This document shows, one piece after another, positions 25,584-34,051 of a stretch of 41,067 bases of DNA (position 1 is the stretch's first letter; every line of letters begins with the position of its first letter). The position numbers and the translations under genes are program-made. The stretch lies in contig NZ_JAVLBN010000019.1 of the NCBI RefSeq assembly GCF_031581065.1, positions 1 to 41,067 on the forward strand, in the 5' to 3' direction. The notes under the pieces were generated by a model, which did no database searches, was not told where the DNA came from, and saw only the letters and a list, made by a program, of their open reading frames with translations. Origin of the DNA: Salibacter sp031581065. Its GTDB lineage: Bacteria > Bacteroidota > Bacteroidia > Flavobacteriales_G > Salibacteraceae.

Positions 25584-26711
25584 ATGAAAATTGCTGTCAA
25601 TACAAGATTATTGTTGCCAGGTAAACTTGAAGGGATTGGCTGGTTTACATACGAAACCATGAAACGTATTGTAAAACAGCACCCTGAGCACGAGTTTCAC
25701 TTCATCTTTGACAGGTCTTACGATGCTGATTTCATCTTTGAAGATAATGTAAAAGCTCATGTTTTGAATCCGCCAGCTCGTCATCCAATTTTGTTCTACT
25801 TTTGGTTTGAGTGGCGACTTCCTGGTTTATTGCGTAAAATAAAGCCTGATGTATTTCTCTCACCTGATGGCTATCTCAGCTTGTCATCCTCTGTCAAACA
25901 ATTAGCAGTAGTTCATGATATTAACTTTGAGTATTACCCGTCATTTTTACCATTGGGAGCAAGGATCTATCTAAAAACATTTTTTCCAAAGTTTGCTCGC
26001 AAAGCGACAAGGATAGCTACGGTATCAGAGTTTTCTAAAAAAGACATCAGTTCTCAATACAATATTGATAACTCATTAATTGATGTGGTTTACAATGGAG
26101 CATCTTCAATTTATAAACCGGTTGATGAGAACGATAAAAAGAAAGTAAAGGCAGAGTTCACGAATGGGAGTGATTATTTTGTTTACGTTGGCGCTATACA
26201 GCCACGAAAAAACATCACGAATTTGATGCTGGCATTTGAACAGTTTAAGATTGATTCCGGATCTGACCAAAAGCTCGTACTTGTTGGTGAAAAGAAATGG
26301 TGGAGTAAAAAACAGGAAGAAACATTTGAATCGCTGGCGTGCAAAAAAGATATTATCTTTACCGGTAGGTTAGAGCAGGATAAACTCAATCAGGTTCTTG
26401 GAGGTGCCATGGCTCTGGCATACGTTTCTTTATTTGAAGGTTTTGGAATTCCAATTCTCGAAGCTATGAACTGTGATGTTCCGGTTTTGACTTCCAGTGT
26501 GACTTCAATGCCAGAAGTTGCCGGAGAGGCAGCTCTTTTAGTAAATCCTTTTACGGCCGAGAGTATCGCAGAAGGAATGTTGGAGTTGTATCAAAAACCG
26601 AAGTTACGCCAGGAACTTATCCAAAAAGGAAGAGAACAAAGAGCGTTTTTCAATTGGGAAAAAACAGCTGACTTACTGTGGCAAAGTATCACTAAAACAG
26701 CCAATCAATGA
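25584..26711 (+). CDS. Glycosyltransferase family 4-type (GT-B fold)
   Basis: This 375-aa cytoplasmic enzyme transfers a sugar from a nucleotide donor. From ATG 25584 it begins MKIAVNTRLLLPGKLEGIGW, the normal N-terminal Rossmann start with a Gly-rich acceptor loop; the longer open frame to 25503 would overlap the divergent methyltransferase. The C-terminal domain has YVGAIQPRKNITNLMLAFEQ, and ends with LFEGFGIPILEAMNCDVPVL and SMPEVAGEAALLVNP, the EX7E donor-binding motif of Glycos_transf_1. It belongs with the surface-glycan genes on the opposite strand but starts a plus-strand run into rnhB (4-bp ATGA overlap). Confidence 0.9.
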   Translation: MKIAVNTRLLLPGKLEGIGWFTYETMKRIVKQHPEHEFHFIFDRSYDADFIFEDNVKAHVLNPPARHPILFYFWFEWRLPGLLRKIKPDVFLSPDGYLSLSSSVKQLAVVHDINFEYYPSFLPLGARIYLKTFFPKFARKATRIATVSEFSKKDISSQYNIDNSLIDVVYNGASSIYKPVDENDKKKVKAEFTNGSDYFVYVGAIQPRKNITNLMLAFEQFKIDSGSDQKLVLVGEKKWWSKKQEETFESLACKKDIIFTGRLEQDKLNQVLGGAMALAYVSLFEGFGIPILEAMNCDVPVLTSSVTSMPEVAGEAALLVNPFTAESIAEGMLELYQKPKLRQELIQKGREQRAFFNWEKTADLLWQSITKTANQ

Positions 26712-27313
26712 GTTTGCTTTTGCAACATACACCTGGAGTAATAGAAGCGGGCTGCGATGAAGCTGGGCGTGGCTGCCTTGCCGGACCTGTAGTTGCTGCA
26801 GCTGTTATTTTACCAAATAATTTTGAAAATGCACTACTCAATGACTCCAAACAGCTTTCTGAGAAAAATAGAAATGAGCTGAGGTCAGTTATTGAAAAAG
26901 AAGCATTGGCGTGGAAGGTCGCTTTTGTCGATCACGAAGAAATAGATGAAATCAATATCCTGAAAGCTTCTTTCATGGCGATGCACCGCGCAATTGACGG
27001 ACTCAAAGTTAAACCTGAATCTCTACTGATTGACGGAAACCGGTTTGTTCCTTACTATAGTATCAAACACCACTGTATTATCAAAGGAGATGGGAAATAT
27101 TTGAGTATTGCGGCTGCGAGTATTTTGGCAAAAACGCACAGAGATCAGTACATGGAGGAACTCCACGAAAAGTTCCCTGATTATGGATGGTTGAAAAACA
27201 AAGGCTATCCTACAAAGCAACATAAAACAGCAATTGCAAAAATAGGCCCGTCACCTTTTCACCGTAAAAGTTTCAACTGGAAAATCAGGCAAACTAAGCT
27301 CAAGCTGAAATGA
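26708..27313 (+). CDS. rnhB: Ribonuclease HII
   Basis: RNase HII removes ribonucleotides embedded in DNA and RNA in hybrids. The 201-aa product has the acidic active site: GCDEAGRGCLAGPVVAAAV (D18, E19), the SKQLSEK helix, the Asp in LLIDGNRF and the GDGKYLSIAAASILAKTHRD signature with the next Asp. Length is standard for bacterial RNase HII. It overlaps the glycosyltransferase by ATGA and the following unknown gene by ATGA, so translational coupling is likely. Confidence 0.97.
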   Translation: MSLLLQHTPGVIEAGCDEAGRGCLAGPVVAAAVILPNNFENALLNDSKQLSEKNRNELRSVIEKEALAWKVAFVDHEEIDEINILKASFMAMHRAIDGLKVKPESLLIDGNRFVPYYSIKHHCIIKGDGKYLSIAAASILAKTHRDQYMEELHEKFPDYGWLKNKGYPTKQHKTAIAKIGPSPFHRKSFNWKIRQTKLKLK

Positions 27314-27915
27314 GAAAATGGCTTTTGATAATCGCTCTCTTTTTGACCTCTGCTGTTGAGGCGAGCCATTACATGGATTATGTAATCTTCAAGCAGGATA
27401 CTTTTTTTCAGGGATATTTTGATGATTCTATCGTTCCTCAAAGTAAAGATGGCGTTTACCTCAAGCCTGTTTTTAAAAACCGGCTTTTTGGAACTACACG
27501 GGAAGAGTTTTTTGAAGTCGTGAAGAAAGATCTTTATCCAAAATCTCATCAATTTATTTCGATAAGCTCAAAACTAGATACGTGTTTTGTTGAAGTGGAT
27601 TCATCCATTATGAAATCCATTCATCCTTACAGGTTCCACAATGAAATGCTGGCTACTCTAACGCATTCCTCGTTGTGCGATGTGGTTTTGATAAATGTAT
27701 CAGGTGAGCGTGGTGAGGCTCTGACCATGAAAGACCTTGAAGCGCCTTATTTTACGATGATTCGCGATTCAGCATATATCAAAGAAGAAACCGTAAAAGA
27801 AACACGAAAAATTGATGATATTGGCAAAATACAGCCCCTTGAAATCATTTTACTCACCTTTGCTGCTGTATTTGCATTGACAACCTTATATTTAGCACTA
27901 AAATCGAAAAGATGA
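27310..27915 (+). CDS. Unknown envelope protein with signal peptide and C-terminal membrane helix
   Basis: I do not recognise this 201-aa protein. It has an N-terminal signal peptide (KWLLIIALFLTSAVEA, cut near residue 18), a soluble part of about 150 residues with several aromatic-rich strands (YMDYVIFKQDTFFQGYF at the start) and one membrane helix near the end (about 177-196), with a basic KSKR tail that would face the cytoplasm. That makes it a periplasmic domain anchored by a C-terminal helix. Overlaps of 4 bp on both sides (rnhB and the cyclophilin gene) show it is coupled to them; the cyclophilin is also periplasmic, so a shared envelope role is possible but unproven. It holds one dispersed 10-mer (27717). 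Confidence 0.65.
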   Translation: MRKWLLIIALFLTSAVEASHYMDYVIFKQDTFFQGYFDDSIVPQSKDGVYLKPVFKNRLFGTTREEFFEVVKKDLYPKSHQFISISSKLDTCFVEVDSSIMKSIHPYRFHNEMLATLTHSSLCDVVLINVSGERGEALTMKDLEAPYFTMIRDSAYIKEETVKETRKIDDIGKIQPLEIILLTFAAVFALTTLYLALKSKR

Positions 27916-28700
27916 TGAGATTTTTTCAAATCGTATTGATCAGTTTATTCTTTGCAAGTTGTGGAGGTTCACAGTCAGAACCGAAACAAAAAAAGCAGCC
28001 AACGAACAAAATAGACAATAAGGCCCAGCCAAAGAAAAAAGAGCCTAAAGAGAAGACTTATCCTAAGCTCAATAACAAAAACGCGGCTGATTTTCTACTC
28101 GAATACGGCAAGAAAAACAATGAAACTCGCGCTGTCATCAAAACGAGATTGGGTGATATTCAGGTGAAGCTATATGAAAACACTCCTGTTCACCGCGCAA
28201 ACTTTGTCTACCTCACCAAGAGAGATTACTACGATATGACTGAGTTTTACCGCGTAGCTGAAGGTTTCATTTGCCAGGCAGGTAACAGCGATTCGTGGGA
28301 TACGCAAAAACTGAGAGCTAAAATTGGTCATTACACGCTCATGCCGGAATATGTGAAGTCAAATATCCACAAGTACGGATCCATTTCTGCAGCACGTCAA
28401 TACAAGAAAAACCCTGACGAAAGATCTTCAGGTTATGAATTTTTTATTTCAACGGGAAGGGTTTATTCAAAAGCTGAGCTAAAAGCTATTGAAAAGGAAG
28501 AAGGAATTACCTTTACTGAAAAGCAGCTAGAAGCTTACTCTACTGTTGGAGGGAATCCTTATTTAGATGGCGACCACACAGTATTTGGAGAAGTGATTAG
28601 CGGAATGGATGTGGTTGATGTTATCGATACACTTGAAGTTGATCGCAAAGAATGGCCAAAAGACATTGTGCCTATTGATGTTGACATTGTAAACGAATAA
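27912..28700 (+). CDS. Lipoprotein peptidyl-prolyl isomerase, cyclophilin type
   Basis: This 262-aa protein would catalyse cis-trans isomerisation of prolyl bonds during folding of exported proteins. It starts with a lipobox (IVLISLFFASCGGS, Cys about 17), then a Lys/Pro/Glu-rich spacer (about 20-55) that would extend it from the membrane. The cyclophilin domain runs from VIKTRLGDIQVKLYENTP (about 77) to the end, with the catalytic Arg in FYRVAEGFICQAGN and YEFFIS in place of the usual SQFFIT. An insert of about 40 residues (KAELKAIEKEEGITFTEKQ region) is longer than in minimal cyclophilins and is common in Bacteroidota members. Start could be either codon of ATGATG. It overlaps the previous gene by 4 bp. 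Confidence 0.9.
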   Translation: MMRFFQIVLISLFFASCGGSQSEPKQKKQPTNKIDNKAQPKKKEPKEKTYPKLNNKNAADFLLEYGKKNNETRAVIKTRLGDIQVKLYENTPVHRANFVYLTKRDYYDMTEFYRVAEGFICQAGNSDSWDTQKLRAKIGHYTLMPEYVKSNIHKYGSISAARQYKKNPDERSSGYEFFISTGRVYSKAELKAIEKEEGITFTEKQLEAYSTVGGNPYLDGDHTVFGEVISGMDVVDVIDTLEVDRKEWPKDIVPIDVDIVNE

Positions 28701-28705
28701 TTTTT

Positions 28706-31414
28706 ATGCTGAAAAGAATAATCCTCTATGTTTTTATAGCTCTAATGATTGGAGCGCTTGTTTGGGTTTTCCTCGACCTGCGACAAGCGAATAAACCGGT
28801 AAAAAGTGCGTTGTATGCTATTCCTCAAAGTTCGTCAATTGTTATTGAAAACGATAACCCATTTGAAACATGGAACAGGATTGCCAATAAAACTGTGATT
28901 TGGGAGGAGTTTAAAACGCTTGATGGCTTTCAGTATGCTGATTCGTCCTTATTTCACCTCGATACTTTGCTCCAAAAAGATGAAAGTTGGCACACACTTT
29001 TAGAAAAAGAAAAAACCTATCTCGTGTTCAATCACAACGAAAACGGAGCGGAATGGGGTTGGCTCATGAAGTTCCCCGCTAACTATGACTATTCAGAGCT
29101 CGAAGGGGTTTTGACTCAGTCGCTTGAAGCGAAGAAAGACTCTGCCGGATCTTACTCGTTGAATATTCACGAGAAAAGCTTTTTTGTGCAATTCAAAGAG
29201 CAAATGGTGGTTGTGTCTCCTGCGAAAAAGTTCATTTCCAAAACGCTTCAAACGCTCGAAAGTGATGAGTCGCTCGCTTCAGATTCGCTTTTTAATGAGG
29301 TGTACAAAACAGCCGGTTCAACGAATCATGGTCACGTTTTTGTCAACTACCAAAATATTTCTGCTATCGGTCAGAACCTGATTAAAGCTGGCGATAAAGA
29401 GGTTTTCAAAACTGTTACCAATCATTTTGCTGAGTGGTCTGTCATGGATATTTCAATGAAATCTAACGAGGTAATGCTCAATGGATTTACGAATCTCGAT
29501 CCGCTCAATAATCAATTTTTGGGAACGTTCTCTAATCAGAGTCCGCACGATCATGATGCTGCTAAGATTTTACCTGAAAACACAGCTTCATTCATTCACT
29601 TTGGTTTCTCAAATTACCTCAACTGGTACGAGCACTATCGCCAATGGCTTGAAAAAACGAGTCAGCTCTACAGCCATGACAGCCTTATCAAGGAACTTGA
29701 AGTGAACTATAAGTTGACATTGGAAAAAGATGTTCTTCCATGGATTGAGCACGAATCGGTATTGGGTTATTTGGATGATGAAACACTCAACCACAGAGAT
29801 CGCTATTTCGCTGTTGTTAAGACCTCAAATGAAGTACTGGCGAGCAAAAAGTTAAAAGCAGTTTCAATTGAAAGTGCTGAGCCACGCAGTTATCGCGATT
29901 ATGAAATCCATCAACTCAAAACAGGAAAACAATTCTCCCTGGCATTTGGCAGACACTTCAAAGCTATTGAAAAACCGTATTACACCATTATCGATCGGTT
30001 TGTGATTTTGGCAAATGATGAGCGTACGCTAGTGAAAATTATCAATGATTATTTGGCTGGTGAACCGCTCATCAAAAAGGAATCGTTTGCCCAGTTTAAC
30101 GAGAGCGTTTCAGAAGAGTCAAATGTATTTTTGTATTGCAACCCGGCAGCATCATCTAACTTGTTGATGTCTTTCGGATCTGACCATTTAGATCAATTTA
30201 TTGCAAAGAATAAATCGTTCATCAAGAAATTCCAGGCAATTTCATTGCAGTGGAGTCGAGAGAGTGATAATCTTTTCTATCAAAACGCATACCTGCTTCA
30301 CAATCCGGTTTACAAAGAAGAAGTTCACTCGCTTTGGGAGTTGGCACTCGATACAACAACTTCTATGAAGCCTGCTGTGGTGAAAAACCATTACACCGGG
30401 GCAAATGAGATTTTTATTCAGGACGATAACAATACTGTTTACCTGATCAGTAACACGGGTAAGGTGTTGTGGAAGAAGCAAATTGAAGGTAAAATTATCA
30501 GTGAAATCGAGCAGATTGATGTTTACCAAAACGATAAACTTCAAATGATTTTCAACACTGATGAAGCTGTTTATTTGCTAGATAGACTTGGGAACAATGT
30601 GGAATCTTTTCCCGTGAAAATTGCTGGTGGAGGATCAGCCCCTATAACTGTTTTAGATTACGATAACAATGGTGATCACAGGATTTTGGTTCCGACCAAA
30701 ACAGGAGATTTACTAAACCTGAATAATAAAGGTGAGTCGGTTAAAGGCTGGGTGTTTGAAAAGCAGAAATCGGCAATTGTGAGTAAAGTACTTTACACGG
30801 TAATTAAGCGTAAAGATTACCTGATTACTGTCAACGAGAAGGGGCATGTTTACGGACACAGCAGGAGAGGAAATGTGAGGCTGGAAATGGAGGAAGTACT
30901 GCCTGTTCACGGGAATTCGATTTTTTATTTACACGCCAACAGCTCGCTCGAATCGAGTTACCTGTCAACTGCCGATTCGTTTGGTTTGGTGCATAATCTT
31001 CTCTTAGATGATCGTTTGGTAAAGAAAGAGCTGGGTGATGTCCATACTCCAAATATCTATCTGCATGCTGATATCAACATGGATAATAAACCGGATTATA
31101 TCGTAGCTGATTCATCAGGTGTGAAGGCCTGGAGCGATGATGACGATGAGTTGTTGAATTATGAACTGGATAACGAGGTTCCAACATCGCTCAATAATTA
31201 CCGGTTCCAAAATACAAGTGCTGTAGGCGTTTCTTTCAAATCTAAAGATGAGATTTTGCTCATCGACAGGACTGGAAAGCTATGGCCTCATTTCCCTTTG
31301 AGAGGTGGAATGCCTTTTTCAATTTCAGATCTCAATGACGATGGCTCATATAACTTGATAGTTACAGATAAAAATGGGATATTGTACACTTATCTGTTAG
31401 ATGAAAAAATGTAG
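28706..31414 (+). CDS. Large membrane-anchored protein with C-terminal FG-GAP/PQQ-like repeats
   Basis: The 902-aa product has one N-terminal membrane helix (about 4-24) and is otherwise predicted to be outside the cytoplasm. Residues 30-530 are a mixed alpha/beta region with repeated ~180-residue similarity (for example FSLAFGRH... and FFVQFKEQMVVVSPAKKF), resembling DUF3352-type periplasmic proteins, though I cannot be sure. The C-terminal 350 residues look like a beta-propeller: DYDNNGDHRILVPTKTGDLL (~651), DINMDNKPDYIVADSSG (~789) and DLNDDGSYNLIVTDKNG (~874) are FG-GAP/Ca-loop-like repeats, and the strand pattern ITVNEKGHVYG resembles PQQ repeats. It starts 5 bp after the cyclophilin gene and is followed by a barrel gene, so an outer-envelope role is inferred. 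Confidence 0.7.
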   Translation: MLKRIILYVFIALMIGALVWVFLDLRQANKPVKSALYAIPQSSSIVIENDNPFETWNRIANKTVIWEEFKTLDGFQYADSSLFHLDTLLQKDESWHTLLEKEKTYLVFNHNENGAEWGWLMKFPANYDYSELEGVLTQSLEAKKDSAGSYSLNIHEKSFFVQFKEQMVVVSPAKKFISKTLQTLESDESLASDSLFNEVYKTAGSTNHGHVFVNYQNISAIGQNLIKAGDKEVFKTVTNHFAEWSVMDISMKSNEVMLNGFTNLDPLNNQFLGTFSNQSPHDHDAAKILPENTASFIHFGFSNYLNWYEHYRQWLEKTSQLYSHDSLIKELEVNYKLTLEKDVLPWIEHESVLGYLDDETLNHRDRYFAVVKTSNEVLASKKLKAVSIESAEPRSYRDYEIHQLKTGKQFSLAFGRHFKAIEKPYYTIIDRFVILANDERTLVKIINDYLAGEPLIKKESFAQFNESVSEESNVFLYCNPAASSNLLMSFGSDHLDQFIAKNKSFIKKFQAISLQWSRESDNLFYQNAYLLHNPVYKEEVHSLWELALDTTTSMKPAVVKNHYTGANEIFIQDDNNTVYLISNTGKVLWKKQIEGKIISEIEQIDVYQNDKLQMIFNTDEAVYLLDRLGNNVESFPVKIAGGGSAPITVLDYDNNGDHRILVPTKTGDLLNLNNKGESVKGWVFEKQKSAIVSKVLYTVIKRKDYLITVNEKGHVYGHSRRGNVRLEMEEVLPVHGNSIFYLHANSSLESSYLSTADSFGLVHNLLLDDRLVKKELGDVHTPNIYLHADINMDNKPDYIVADSSGVKAWSDDDDELLNYELDNEVPTSLNNYRFQNTSAVGVSFKSKDEILLIDRTGKLWPHFPLRGGMPFSISDLNDDGSYNLIVTDKNGILYTYLLDEKM

Positions 31415-31435
31415 TTCTAAACAAACCCTTTGCTG

Positions 31436-32788
31436 ATGAGAAATTTGATACTACCACTGTTGTTTTTCCTGTTTTTGTCTTTCAATATGAATGCTCAGCA
31501 GGAGACGATGCTTTACGGTACATCGAGAATTCCGCAGAGTTTTAAGCTCAATCCGGCAATGATGCCATCAACTAAATTGAACATTGGAATTCCAGCCACA
31601 AACATGTTTTTTGAAGTGGGTAAATCAAAGTTCAGAACCCAGGGCATAGTAACCAGAAGTGGTGATGGTTACGATGTTGATGTTGACGCGCTCGTAGATG
31701 GTTTTGAGGATCGGAACCAGGTTTTTATGAACTTTTCGAGTGAGATTTTGCACGGTGGATTTAAGTTGGGTAACAACTATTTTCAATTCAATATTTCAGA
31801 ACGCATTGGAATCAAAGCTGATTTTCCTAAAGAACTGGCAATCTTGTTTCGTGAAGTTTACGAAGAACGCTATATCAATCAAAACTTAGCAGTTAATAAC
31901 ATCCGTTTTAGTGGATATCACACCCGCGAATTTGGATTTGGTTACAGTCGTAAAATAAATGATAAACTCAATGTGGGTGCTCGTTTAAAGTTGCTTTACG
32001 GAGTGAGTAACTTTTATGCAGAAAGTACAGATCTCTACGTTGATACTCAATTAAGAGATGAGCAGGATGAAGTGGGTGGAAATATAACGTATCAGTTTAG
32101 GAGCTCAGGGTATGAAAACTACAACGAGGGGAATATTGAAAACATCCTTTACGCTAATGGCAATTGGGGTGCCGGGTTTGATTTAGGAGCTGAGTATAAA
32201 TTCACTGATCGCATTTCAGCATCGGCCAGTATACTCGATTTAGGGTCGAGTATTCGATTCAGGAATGACAACCATAGTTACGAACAAACAAATATCAATG
32301 TGAGCCTGCAGCCAATGGATTTAGTCGCTTTTTATTTTCAAAACGATTCATTGTCTGTTGAGGAACAGGTTCAAAAGTTTGCTGATAGTCTCCAGTCTGA
32401 AGTTGACCCGGTTGAGAATGAAGATGCCTATACATACTCTATCCCAACCAGACTATTCATCTCAGGAACATTTGACATTACCAAAAAGCACAGCGTTACT
32501 TTGATCAATCAAAATATATTTAGTGAACAGCAAAACATCAGTTATGTGAAAGCTGTTTATCGCGGTCAAATCAAAAACTTTTTTACCGGAATTGTCGGGT
32601 ATGATTTTTATAACCCTTACACAAAGTGGACAAACCTTGGACTTGGTTTTTCCATCAACGGAGGGCCTTTTCAGTTTTACCTGATGACTGAAGATTTTGT
32701 TTCAGTTCTCATCAGGCCTGATGATCAAATTCAGCCAAACTTACGAATTGGGATGAATCTCACTTTTGGGAAAAATGATGATGAATAG
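31436..32788 (+). CDS. DUF5723-family outer-membrane beta-barrel protein
   Basis: From ATG 31436 (an upstream TTG at 31430 is less likely) the 450-aa product has a signal peptide (LILPLLFFLFLSFNMNAQ). It continues with QETMLYGTSRIPQSFKLNPA, a conserved start of DUF5723 proteins that recalls the NPA motif of PorP-type barrels. The rest is amphipathic strands ending RIGMNLTFGK, an outer-membrane type C terminus. The family is found in Bacteroidota and has no assigned function. It begins 21 bp after the 902-aa gene and ends the plus-strand run. The next 177 bp (32789-32965) are C-rich on the plus strand and show no terminator or gene that I can support. Confidence 0.8.
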   Translation: MRNLILPLLFFLFLSFNMNAQQETMLYGTSRIPQSFKLNPAMMPSTKLNIGIPATNMFFEVGKSKFRTQGIVTRSGDGYDVDVDALVDGFEDRNQVFMNFSSEILHGGFKLGNNYFQFNISERIGIKADFPKELAILFREVYEERYINQNLAVNNIRFSGYHTREFGFGYSRKINDKLNVGARLKLLYGVSNFYAESTDLYVDTQLRDEQDEVGGNITYQFRSSGYENYNEGNIENILYANGNWGAGFDLGAEYKFTDRISASASILDLGSSIRFRNDNHSYEQTNINVSLQPMDLVAFYFQNDSLSVEEQVQKFADSLQSEVDPVENEDAYTYSIPTRLFISGTFDITKKHSVTLINQNIFSEQQNISYVKAVYRGQIKNFFTGIVGYDFYNPYTKWTNLGLGFSINGGPFQFYLMTEDFVSVLIRPDDQIQPNLRIGMNLTFGKNDDE

Positions 32789-32965
32789 GTTACTTAACGT
32801 CAATAATGGATAAGAAATGTTTTTCTGGCCTATAGCTTTTAGCGGTTGGCTTAAAAACTTCTTGAATCCTAAGCTTTCAATCAATTAAAACCACCATTAA
32901 AATTCCTTCGCCTCAGCCTTGGCCTCAAACCTCCCAACCTACAAACACCAAACTAACATTTGCGG

Positions 32966-33967
32966 TTACTTAAAAAGCTTGAACTTTTCGCTGACAGGCT
33001 TTGGCTTTTTCGATTGGAGATACATTTTTTGACCGGGCTCAGGCTCTTCGCCTTTATCCATCCTGTTTTTTCTTCTCAACGCACCATCCTTGATGCCAAA
33101 ACGCTGTGAGATTTCCCACATACTGTCGCCTTTTTTGGCAGTGTAGAATTTTTGAGAGCCTTTGTATTTTTTAGGTTGGAGGTAAACTTTAGAACCTTTT
33201 TCAAACTCATAACCGCGATCAACGTCATTGTACATCTTGATTTGCCATCTGCCCATTTCCATGGTTTTAGCAATTTCGCCAGGCGTTTCACCACCTTTTG
33301 CGGTCAGGTATTCAATTTCATTCCTTGTTTTGCTCACAGCAGGCTTCGGATTCAAATTGACATCTTCAAAACCGCTATTGTCACTCCCTCTGTTGTTAGA
33401 TCTTTTCTCTTTTTTTTCGCTATTATCAGCCATTGCCGGCTCATCTACGTCTTCGCCCAACGCGATTTGATCGTAAACATAGAGTTTGTTATCTTCAATG
33501 ATTTTGATCAGTAACTTAGGGTACTTTGGATTTGTAGCATACCCTGCTTTTTTGAGTTCTTTAGCCCAGGATTTGTAGTCCGTTATATCTTGTTTAAAAC
33601 AGTTCTCGTAACGCGAACGTTGTAAGAAATCACTGTGATCAGCGTAAGAATCATAAACATCTTCGTAAACGCGAAAACACTCGCTTCGTTTATCATCATC
33701 GTGGTAAGTCCTTCCACCTCGCCAGCTAGAGTGACACTTAATACCAAAGTGGTTGTTTGATTTTTTTGCCAGCTCGCTATTTCCGTTTCTGCTTTCGAGC
33801 AGTGCCTGGGCAAGCGTAATACTGGCCGGAATACGGTATTCCCGCATATTCTTTATGGCCAAATCCTTGTACTTTTCAATGTACTCCTGGCGTGTTAAGT
33901 CCTGCCCAAAAACAGTAATGGTCAGAACCGTAAACAACAGCGTTGATATTATGCGCACTTTTCTCAT
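32966..33967 (-). CDS. N-acetylglucosaminidase-type peptidoglycan hydrolase with two LysM domains
   Basis: This 333-aa exported enzyme would cleave glycan strands of peptidoglycan. From ATG 33967 it has a signal peptide (to about residue 22, VFGQ), a glucosaminidase domain (about 28-165) with ASITLAQALLESRNGNSELA, where the Glu is the likely catalytic acid, and then NHFGIKC and FLQRSRYENCF. After a polar linker (about 170-215) come two LysM modules (about 220-268 and 275-320) ending at KPVSEKFKLFK. The frame is open to a TTG at 33988, but the TATTTTTG box lies between the two, which favours the ATG. Confidence 0.88.
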   Translation of the reverse strand: MRKVRIISTLLFTVLTITVFGQDLTRQEYIEKYKDLAIKNMREYRIPASITLAQALLESRNGNSELAKKSNNHFGIKCHSSWRGGRTYHDDDKRSECFRVYEDVYDSYADHSDFLQRSRYENCFKQDITDYKSWAKELKKAGYATNPKYPKLLIKIIEDNKLYVYDQIALGEDVDEPAMADNSEKKEKRSNNRGSDNSGFEDVNLNPKPAVSKTRNEIEYLTAKGGETPGEIAKTMEMGRWQIKMYNDVDRGYEFEKGSKVYLQPKKYKGSQKFYTAKKGDSMWEISQRFGIKDGALRRKNRMDKGEEPEPGQKMYLQSKKPKPVSEKFKLFK

Positions 33968-33973
33968 TTCAAG

Positions 33974-33981
33974 CAAAAATA
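33974..33981 (-). promoter_or_regulatory. Candidate -7 box immediately upstream of the LysM gene
   Basis: The minus strand reads TATTTTTG ending 6 nt before ATG 33967. If used, transcription would start at or within a base or two of the start codon (leaderless mRNA). The -33 region has no TTTG at the expected distance, so this is tentative. Confidence 0.35.
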
Positions 33982-34051
33982 ACGGCAACTGTAGAGTAAT
34001 GTTGTGAAAGTGAAGTTCGTTTCCAACAATAGCGTGTGGATAGCAAAAAAC

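Noticed and set aside
32789..32965. C-rich stretch between the DUF5723 gene and the LysM gene as an RNA or terminator
   Set aside because: No stable hairpin with a T-run, no promoter box and no open frame with family features were found.
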